Assembly (NCBI GenBank): GCA_002105175.1
Contig: MCGE01000001.1
Coordinates: 2,294,001-2,358,000, forward strand
DNA: 64,000 nt
Origin: Absidia repens
Lineage: Eukaryota > Mucoromycota > Mucoromycetes > Mucorales > Cunninghamellaceae
Reading direction: 5' to 3'
Under the pieces are notes generated by a model. That model did no database searches. It was not told the origin of the DNA and saw only the letters and a list, made by a program, of their open reading frames with translations. Made by a program: the position numbers and the translations under genes. Shown one piece after another: positions 24,724 to 32,481 of the stretch; within the stretch, counting starts at the first letter, position 1; each line of letters starts with the position of its first letter.

Positions 24724-25238
24724 ATGGGTTCGAAAGTAAAAGTCAGCAACAGTAGTCATGCCAACAACATCAATAACATTCCACAAAGCTCACAAACAGG
24801 TGCGGATCGTGACAAACGACGAAGGGCTGGTGAAGGCAATGTTGGGAAAGAATTTCAAACGGCAAGTAATATCATTCATTGGAAAAAAAAAAAAAAATTA
24901 ACCAACTGTTCTTTTCCCCATCTAGGTTGATTTCAATACGTTTGATGTGTCTGTCCTTAGAAAATACGCTCGCGTCCACAAAATCAAGATTAAATCAAAA
25001 ACCAACAAGGAAGATCTGGTAGGTGCTGTGTCCCGTCATTTTGCCAATCAAACTGTGAAGGAAGTTGATACCATTACCTGCTTCCTGTATACTGCTCATT
25101 ATCGAGGTAAGCTTGTGCTAACTATTATGTTTATGTGGATGTGCGGATATGTTTGTATAGTATTAACTGACTTCATATCATCTTCTTTTGACTTGACGTC
25201 TTATAGATAGCGTTTTGCGATTACCTTTACAAATGTAG
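24724..25238 (+). CDS. SAP30-like subunit of the Sin3-Rpd3 histone deacetylase complex, 116 aa
   Basis: Exons 24724-24861, 24926-25106 and 25207-25238 give 116 aa. The N-terminal 45 residues are basic and polar. From residue 47 comes the Sin3-binding SAP30 domain: VDFNTFDVSVLRKYARVHK, then KTNKEDLVGAVSRHFANQ, ending with a short DSVLRLPLQM tail. SAP30 bridges Sin3 and the deacetylase to repress transcription. The first intron must use a GC donor (ACG|GCAAGT): the nearby GT at 24866 would create a stop immediately after splicing, whereas GCAAGT keeps the domain in frame. It is divergent from the RING gene. The 331 bp after the stop contain the poly(A) signal (AATAAA at about 25360) and nothing else recognised. 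Confidence 0.9.
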
Positions 25239-25569
25239 CGTAGTAGCAGACATATCCCTTTTTCTCTTTTCTCCACCTTTAGTACTAGTTCTCTGTCTTC
25301 TTACACAATCTTTCCTCTTGCCTTTTAGTTTATTATATATTCTATATTTTACTATTTAATAAAAGCAATTATCTCATTTGAAAGAAAACTCATACTGATT
25401 GAATCAATGATTCTGCATTGGGTCTCATGAAAAATACAGCCTTCCGTTTCCCTTTTGATATATTAAAATTCCGCAGAGAATTCCATTAAAATAGCCACTA
25501 TTTTAATGCCGTGTTTTCTTTTGTTTTTTTCCATCCTCTTTTTCTTGTTTTTTTTTTTTGAACTACCAA

Positions 25570-26814
25570 ATGGACTTTTATAATGTACTAGATCTTTCTG
25601 AAAATGCATCTGACGCAGATATCAAAAAAGCCTATCGAAAATTAGCACTCAAGTATCATCCTGATAAAAATAAAGAGCCTAGTGCCCAGAAGAAGGTAGT
25701 TTATTTGAAAAAGAAGATTTAAGATATTCATCACCATATGATATATAGTACATCCATCCCTGATCGATTGATAATTTTTTTTTACCAGTTTCAAGATATT
25801 AGTCATGCTTATCAAATTCTATCTGATCGTAAGTAAAGAGGAAAAACAAGTACAGTTCGTGCGCAAAAAACCTACCTAATTTGGATATTACCATACACTT
25901 CTTCCATGATAATATATTGTAGCTGAACTACGACGGAAATATGACCGAGAGCGGCATTTACAAGCACCATCATCGCCTACGCACCCCCAACCTCACTATC
26001 AAACATATCACAATGCGCCATATCAGCGGCAACAATCACACTATCATCCATCACCAACACAACATACATTTTCCGCCAATAGCATATATTCGGACTTTTT
26101 GTTCCAGGATCCCATGGACATTTTTGCACAATTTTTTGGTGCGCAAGATCCTTTTGCTGAATTCTTCGGTAAAAAGCAACAACCAAACAATATTCATATG
26201 ATAATGATATTTTGGCACTAAACTCTTTTTTTAATTTTAGATTCGATGCAAACAAGACCTACAAGTGCGATGATGAACATGTCAAATATTGGTGGCGGTG
26301 GAGGAGGCACCATTTCAAAATCAGTCTCAACAACTATTGTGAACGGAGTCAAAACAACGATCACCACAATCCAGGATGGAAACGTAAATTAGAAAGGGTC
26401 TTTATTTATATCATGTCTCATAATTTTTTTTATTTTTCGTTAGGGTACACAAATAATTGAAGATCATGGGAATGGGAGACGACGAGTGATTGTCAATGGG
26501 GTTGAAACACAGAATACTCTCATGGATACTGGTCCCAAGCGTGATGTGGATAAAACGCAGGCAAGCCTTATCAGCAATGCTTCAGTATCAAACGGCAATC
26601 AACAAAGACTACAACCACCACCATTATCAAGTTCACCATTATATTCAACACAACAATCACTCAACCAATCATTATCGCCAGCTGGGCATGAACAAGGTAC
26701 CTAATAATAAAAATGATCTCCATCACTGATTTTTTTTTTCGGTTTTTATTTTTTATAGAACGACCAAATCGTAATGATAGTTTACTTAAATTGTTTTGCT
26801 GTCCTTGTTGTTGA
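25570..26814 (+). CDS. Class B J-domain co-chaperone (DNAJB6-like) with Cys-rich C-terminus, 287 aa
   Basis: Six exons (25570-25695, 25789-25828, 25923-26168, 26241-26383, 26444-26696, 26759-26814) encode 287 aa. Residues 1-65 form a J domain ([22 protein letters not shown], then KYHPDKN with the HPD motif). A Gln/His/Pro-rich region, a DPFAEFF segment, a Gly/Ser stretch with SNIGGGGGG and a beta segment ([16 protein letters not shown]) match DNAJB6/B2-type organisation. The protein ends FCCPCC, a cluster of four cysteines that could be palmitoylated, placing it on a membrane; this is inference. J proteins stimulate Hsp70 ATPase and deliver clients. All introns are GT-AG with short poly(T) acceptors. 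Confidence 0.9.
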
Positions 26815-27181
26815 ATAAAAAAAGCTGCCCCCCCCCTCTTTTCATAACATGCATAAACTAAACCTTGTCTTTTGGTGGCTTATACTTGGAAGATGTCGAA
26901 ACGTGCGTGTCGGGTATTGAAAAATGATACCGTGCCACTTCGAATTCAAGTCAACGCTTTCCTTTTTTTTTTTTTTCTTTTGCCTTTCATCCATCCTTTA
27001 TATATATACATATATAGCATTGAAAGAGAAGTAACACAATCCAACCATCGCTATTCCTCCGCCTTCTCTCATATACGTCGTACCTTATCACCTGCTTTCT
27101 ACTTCTCTGTATACTGTATTTTGTGGTGTACATGGACTTCATAGACTTTGATCACTCTTGTACACTCATTCTTTCAATGCT

Positions 27182-27345
27182 ATGGCGACATCAATCCATT
27201 CCGGTGAACAACAAACTACATCTTCCACTATTTTAAACGTACCTGAATACTTTTATGCCGTGGACATAAATTATCTCTCTCATATGATAGGTAAGTTACC
27301 CTCTCCCGAATCCCGCATCACTCGTTAGGAACTTCGTTTGGCTAA

Positions 27346-27406
<61 letters not shown>

Positions 27407-28251
27407 TAGCTGATATGCTCGGTCGTCTCATTACACATAATGACTTGATTCCCTTAACACCAGCTAACCTCACTCGGTTTCATTCAAGAATTCCACCTAA
27501 CATTACATTATCTGACTATTTACGGCGTATCATCAAATTCACCTCGATTGAAAAATCATGCCTATTGATTATCTTGATCTACATTGATCGTGTATGTGAA
27601 CGACACTCCCACTTTACCATATCTTCACTTACCGTCCATCGATTCCTGATCACAGCTGTTACGCTCTCCTCCAAGGCGTTATCCGATTCGTACTGTACCA
27701 ATTCTCATTATGCTAGGATCGGCGGCATCTCCACTCAGGAACTCAATGCGTTAGAACTGGAATTCTTAACCTTGATTGATTGGCGTTTGACTTCGACGGG
27801 CGTGGTATTGCAACAATATTATGCAAATTTGGTTAATCAACATCCTTGTTATCAGCGGTCTCGTCTTACTACTCATGATATGCGTACTTTACAATCACCT
27901 GTCACGTATAACAACAGCATGGACGGAAACACTACCGAAAGCCACCAGGGAAGCAAGCGAAAAGAAGACAACAACAACAACAGCAGCAATAAATGTGGCA
28001 AAAGACGACGAAGACGTAGTAGTATTAAAAGCATCTGTAGTACCAGTACCGCTCTATCGACGGAAGACTCGGATGACATTTGGTACGACTCAGATGAAGA
28101 CGACGAAAACAAATTGGATGATGTTAATGATGGTACTGATGAAACGACTGGCGACAACAACAATGGGATTCAAGATGAAACTGAAGTCCAGCGTATTTGG
28201 GCTCACTTCGATGAACTCTCTGAAACAACCTGGATACCTTATATAGCATAG
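27182..28251 (+). CDS. PHO80-type cyclin (CDK partner), 316 aa
   Basis: Two exons, 27182-27290 and 27410-28251, give 316 aa. The cyclin fold spans roughly residues 35-165: IAFTSIEKSCLLIILIYIDRV-type helix 1, HRFLITAVTLSSKALSDSYC, YARIGGISTQELNALELEFL and FLTLIDWRL are standard PHO80/Pcl signatures. The rest is a basic linker and an acidic Asp/Glu-rich tail. Such cyclins activate Pho85-like kinases in nutrient (phosphate) and polarity control. The intron contains a 54-nt uninterrupted poly(T) tract (27348-27401) right before the acceptor. The 367 bp between the J-protein gene and this start hold only pyrimidine-rich promoter DNA and a TATATATA stretch near 27000. Confidence 0.9.
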
Positions 28252-28668
28252 CAAAATTCAATTTCTTTACACTATTTCCCCTCATTTATCATTAGATTAT
28301 ATTTCTCCGCACATACACACACACACACTTCACTTATCTTCTTTTTATTACAATATATCCGTTTTACACACACACACACACACACACACTCCCCTTATCT
28401 ATTTACTCTCTACGCTGAGCGTATGGTCATCTCCCTTCTCCTTTGCTCATTCTCTCGTTCTCGATTCACTTTTTGTATCATTGATTTTCTTTTTGATTGT
28501 ACATAATAAAGACATATTTATTTGTTTATTTGACTTTTTTTTTTTGGATAAAATAGAAGCCACAAACCCATTTACTTTATCTACTATGAAGAAGGGCCAC
28601 TGCACAATTTTGATGTCGGGATTTGAAATATGGCCAATTTTTTTTTGTCATGAACGGGCAAGCATGTT

Positions 28669-28704
<36 letters not shown>

Positions 28705-28754
28705 CTCTACTCTCCATTCATTACTCTCTTCCTTTTTATATATATATATTTATC
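28252..28754. other. Intergenic with CA microsatellites and poly(T)
   Basis: Two (AC)n microsatellites (about 28315-28328 and 28367-28390) lie in the probable 3' UTR of the cyclin gene. AATAAA follows at 28504. A 29-nt poly(T) at about 28671-28699 and TATATATA at 28738-28748 form the promoter of the Tim10-type gene. Confidence 0.55.
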
Positions 28755-29194
28755 ATGAGCAGTTGGTCCAGTTTTTCTCAAAGCTATGTTAATCCTGACA
28801 ATTTGGTAATTGCTGAACAACAAGTGGACGCATTTATGGAACTATATAATCGGTAAAAATAAAAATAGTTATAATCAACATGGGCTAAATCAACTGACAA
28901 CTGACATTTGGCATATTTTTGTTTTTTTTTTTCCTTACTAGAATTATCAACAATTGTCGAACCAAATGTATTCCACCTCATTATCGGGAACCAGAATTAC
29001 ATAAAGGTGAAATGGTATGTATCGATCGGTGCGTCGCTAAATATTTTGCCTTCCAAAAGCTACTTGGCAATAAATTACAAGATAAGTATCCGGATATGAT
29101 TCCTTCCAACGATGGTCAGCAGCAGCAGCAGCAACAACAACCATTCGATCAAGAACAATTTAACAATCAAAAACCCACCTCTTTCTTCAACTAA
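28755..29194 (+). CDS. TIM10: Mitochondrial intermembrane-space chaperone Tim10-type, 116 aa
   Basis: Exons 28755-28852 and 28942-29194 give 116 aa. The twin CX3C motif is intact: NCRTKC, then 16 residues, then VCIDRC. It is flanked by the usual helices (EQQVDAFMELYNRIINNC and VAKYFAFQKLLGNKLQ). Small TIM proteins form hexamers (Tim9-Tim10) that escort hydrophobic precursors across the intermembrane space. The tail after residue 95 is Gln-rich (CAG repeat at about 29115-29140), making the protein about 20 residues longer than yeast Tim10. Assignment to Tim10 rather than Tim9 rests on the YREPELHKGE spacer and is fairly safe. Confidence 0.9.
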
Positions 29195-29532
29195 AGCAAT
29201 GGTCCCTTCCCATCCTACTTTAGATCAGCATCCTTTATATATTTATTATATATCATTCATGTATTTTTAGTCCTTGATTTCTCTCCCCTTCTTTTGTTTT
29301 ATTCTTCGTAGCTTAGATTACTTCGTCATTTAGTTGATATCTTTTTTATATTTTATGATACACAAATAAAATAATAAATCTACAATTATTTCTTCTTTTA
29401 CTGCATCAATAATGTCTTTTTTTTTTTGTCCTCTGTCGAGGATGCTCATTAAGGACAGACGTAAAAACCTTGCATGTGATTTCAATAAAACATTTGGCTT
29501 ATATACTTGCTAGCAGTCTACATTTTCAAGAA

Positions 29533-29606
29533 GGGACTATGGCCCAATTGGACAAGGCGTCTGACTACGAATCAGGAGATTCCAGGTTCGACCCCTGGTA
29601 GTCTCA
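29533..29606 (+). tRNA. tRNA-Arg (anticodon ACG)
   Basis: A 74-nt cloverleaf folds by eye. The acceptor GGGACTA pairs with TAGTCTC (one G-U), with discriminator A at 29606. The D arm has the AATTGGACA loop. The anticodon stem TCTGA/TCAGG holds loop CTACGAA with anticodon ACG. The T arm is CCAGG-TTCGACC-CCTGG. There is no intron. A T-rich terminator follows (TTCTTCTTTTTT). An old LTR begins 57 bp downstream and a young retrotransposon 93 bp downstream. Confidence 0.95.
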
Positions 29607-29662
29607 TCTTCTTCTTTTTTGCACAAATTATCAGTGTTTCAATTATTGCTGCTTAATGGGTG

Positions 29663-29698
29663 TGTTACGGCTAATTTTGGTTATCAGGTCGTAACTGG
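29663..29698. repeat. Left stub of an older LTR, split by the Ty3-type insertion
   Basis: TGTTACGGCTAATTTTGG followed by TTATCAGGTCGTAACTGG resembles the first 36 bp of the intact LTR (TGTTACGGCTATTTTGGG). It continues after the element at 37471. The pair matches, with about 80% identity by eye, the solo LTR at 39329. Confidence 0.65.
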
Positions 29699-30432
29699 TG
29701 TTACGGCTATTTTGGGTATGTAGCTTGTAACAGAGTAGTGTTTTTGTAGGTTTTTATATTTTTTTGGGTTGAATAGGATGTCTTGAGGTATCCTTTAGTA
29801 TAGCTTTTGCTTGTTTATAGCTTGAAAATAAATTTGTTCCTTGGGCGGAATTTGAAATATCTTGTTCCTGATTCGGACAAAAATAGAATTGAGAGTAGTG
29901 AGCACCAGAACTTTTGTAGGTAAAGTCCAACTGTAGAGAAAGTTTATAAAAAATAAACTTGAAAGAGTAAAATAAAATAAAAATAAAAAGTATTGACCTT
30001 CGTTGGTTCAATAAAAATAAGTGTATAACACACAGTAAAAATAAAATAAAAAAGAGGACTTGTAGTCAAAAATAAAAAAGGTTTCTATAATCCAATAGAA
30101 ACAGTAGATAATTTGGTGGTATAATAACCTTTGTACTAAGTTTTATTTTATAATATGAGAAAACTTGATAAAAAAACTGAAGAGAAAAAAAAGAAAAGGA
30201 TAACAATAAAAAGTTGCGATATATATACTAAATAAAAGTTGATAAATATAAGGGTTCTGTTTTTGTGGTTTTTCGTCTATATATGAATTTTGTATTGTTT
30301 TTGTTTACGTTGATGGCGGTATTTCATTTTTTATATTTGTGGGGGACTATACATCTGAGAGGCCCCAGCTGATCAGCTGGTTTATATTAAAAATGTCCGC
30401 AGCAATGATGCTGGCGGTGTCATTGCTGATGC

Positions 30433-30476
<44 letters not shown>

Positions 30477-30491
30477 TCGTTATCGTCGACA
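29699..30491 (-). repeat. 3' LTR of the Ty3-type element
   Basis: 793 bp, apparently identical to 36674-37466. It contains a perfect 16-bp palindrome with two CAGCTG halves (30365-30380) and a (TTG)n microsatellite (about 30433-30475). It also contains an internal GTAGTGAGCACCA (29895-29907) identical to the primer-binding-site region. Confidence 0.93.
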
Positions 30492-30853
30492 TACTCCTCC
30501 TGGGGAGAAGCTGGTCCCACAGCGTTGATTTTAGTCCAGGGATCCACCAATTCCAACTTCCTGGTTATAGCGGCGAGGTTGCGTTGATCACCTTTCTCCT
30601 TCAAAATAAAGGCCAACATTTCCCGTCGTCGGGTTATATACAGATGTTCATCTAGTGATGTTGTTGGACGCGTTTCGCCCAGGTGGACAAGATCAAGAAG
30701 TGTAGGGATAAGTTCAGTGTCGACAATATTTCTCTTGCGATAAAAGTGTTGCCTTTCTAGATAGCTTTCTTCTGCGTATTGGGTATACATTCGCCCAGCT
30801 TGTTCTTCGAAAAACTTCTTGCTTTCAGCAAATAGCGTCCAGGTTGTATTCAT
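30347..30853 (-). CDS. Additional retrotransposon ORF in env-like position, 168 aa, unrecognised
   Basis: An intact ORF lies 148 bp downstream of the integrase stop and runs 145 nt into the 3' LTR. The first 115 residues are charged and helical (FAESKKFFEEQAGRMYTQYA, then TRRREMLAFILKEKGDQRN). A poly-Asn run encoded by the LTR (TTG)n microsatellite follows, then a hydrophobic end (IIAADIFNINQLISWGL). There is no signal peptide or clear transmembrane span, so it does not look like an envelope protein. No family is recognised. Because its C-terminus is LTR-encoded, the poly-Asn length can change with microsatellite slippage. It may be a non-structural or accessory protein, or a captured host fragment; I cannot decide. 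Confidence 0.6.
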
Positions 30854-31001
30854 TGTTTAATTTGAAGTTTTGTAAAAAAAGAAATATTTGTAAGGTAATG
30901 AAAAATATATTTTGTTCTCCTTTTTTTTTTTTTTTAAAAAATTTCGTTTCTTTTATAGTTTTTTTTTTTTTTGAGCACCAAAATTATGTGTGTATAATTT
31001 G

Positions 31002-32333
31002 TTACAATAAGGTGGAGTACAACTCAGCGGCTATTCTTCGATCATCATTTTTCCAGAATACATCAGGCAAGGAGTATAGCTTTAATCGGTTTCCATGTAT
31101 TCTTTTTAATCGGTTGGCATCGTCATGGTATGACTTGATCATGTAAGTGCCTTTACCTAGTGTTTGATGAATGATATATGTACCTTCCCAGTTATCAGAG
31201 ATTTTTCCTGTCCAAGAGTTTGGCTTGATACCAACGAAGAGGGTCACCAGGTCACCGAGCTTGAATGGTGGTTTCCATTGTCGAAATTCATTGTTTATTT
31301 TCTTGTCGATGGCTTTTTTCTGGGTGACCTGTGATCGTTTAATAAAATCTTGTGCATCTTTTCTGATTTGGTTTAATGTGTGTATCTCTCGTCGTGTACG
31401 TTGATCTAGTTGGTATTGATATTTGTATGATGATGGATCAAATTCAAGATGAGATTGATCGTAGGGTGTCTTTGGGTAATATCCGTAGGTGAGAAAAAAT
31501 GGTGAGTATTGAGTTGTATTTTGTTTGATGGTTCGATAAGCAAATAGAGCAGCTGGTAAATATTGATCCCAAGTTGTTTTGTCTTCAGCTGTATTTTTCT
31601 TGATTATTTCACCCATTGTTCCATTTAGTCGTTCAATAAGTCCATTTGCTTGTGAATTGCCAACCGAAATAGTATGGTGATGTATGTTATAATGGAAGCA
31701 TACTTGTTTGACTAAATCATTTATAAATGGTCTTCCATTATCCGTAATAATGATGTGAGGGCAACCATGCCGGGTAATGATTTCTTCGTAGATGAAACTA
31801 GCAATTTCTGCAGAAGTTTGGTATCTGACAGCCCGTGCTTCGATCCATTTTGTCAAATATTCGATCCCCGCTATGATATATCGGGCACCAGTTTTGGAGG
31901 TAGGGACATGTTTCACATCAATGGCCCATTTTTCAAATGGCTTGGATCCTACTGGTACGGGATGTAATAGTTCTTTTAATTTCTTTGGTCCGCTTGTTTG
32001 GCATCGGGGACAGTTCTTGATATGATTTTGGACGTCTTTGGACATTGTATCCCAGTAGTATTTTTGAGAGATCTTGAATAGTGTATTTCTGTAGCCCATA
32101 TGACCTCCCATCGGGTGTGCGTGGTGCATCAGCAACGCATCTTGAGCTTGAGATTGATTTAGGACTTTTCGTTTTGTTTGTTGTTCAATGTTAAAATAAA
32201 ATAATATTTCGTTCTCGACTATGTATTTAGATGAGTGTCGAGTTAGATATCGCTTTTCGCGATCAGTAGCGTCTTCTGGGTATTGTAATTTCTTTAGGTA
32301 ATATTTGATTTGATTGATCTTTCTTTCGTCCAT
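31002..32333 (-). CDS. Retrotransposon integrase, separate ORF, 443 aa
   Basis: An ATG-initiated ORF of 443 aa. The HHCC zinc domain has His73-x4-His78 and Cys108-x2-Cys111. The catalytic core has Asp139 (AIDVKH), Asp198 (ITDNGRPF) and Glu234 (GLIERLNG), with exactly 35 residues between the last two, the canonical DD35E. The C-terminal part (KLGDLVTLFVG, then WEGTYIIHQTLGKGTYMI) is the SH3-like domain; no chromodomain follows. In most Ty3 elements the integrase is the last part of one Pol reading frame. Here a stop codon, a frame change and 148 bp with an A-rich tract separate it from the RNaseH ORF. The protein inserts the cDNA into the genome. Confidence 0.93.
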   Translation of the reverse strand: MDERKINQIKYYLKKLQYPEDATDREKRYLTRHSSKYIVENEILFYFNIEQQTKRKVLNQSQAQDALLMHHAHPMGGHMGYRNTLFKISQKYYWDTMSKDVQNHIKNCPRCQTSGPKKLKELLHPVPVGSKPFEKWAIDVKHVPTSKTGARYIIAGIEYLTKWIEARAVRYQTSAEIASFIYEEIITRHGCPHIIITDNGRPFINDLVKQVCFHYNIHHHTISVGNSQANGLIERLNGTMGEIIKKNTAEDKTTWDQYLPAALFAYRTIKQNTTQYSPFFLTYGYYPKTPYDQSHLEFDPSSYKYQYQLDQRTRREIHTLNQIRKDAQDFIKRSQVTQKKAIDKKINNEFRQWKPPFKLGDLVTLFVGIKPNSWTGKISDNWEGTYIIHQTLGKGTYMIKSYHDDANRLKRIHGNRLKLYSLPDVFWKNDDRRIAAELYSTLL

Positions 32334-32481
32334 GTTGATAATTTCTTTTGTTGTGGTAGTTGAGCTTTTTACGACGTCGCACTGGTTGGTCGCATTTGAA
32401 TTTATCCTTTTTCGGTTTTTTTTTTTTTTTTTTTTTTATTTTTTTTGTGTTAGCCTGATGTTAAATTTTATTGATGGTGGA

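Noticed and set aside
29754..30011. 85-codon ORF present in both LTRs with identical translation
   Set aside because: It is identical only because the LTRs are identical. Composition is AT-driven, there is no family, and it is antisense to the element.
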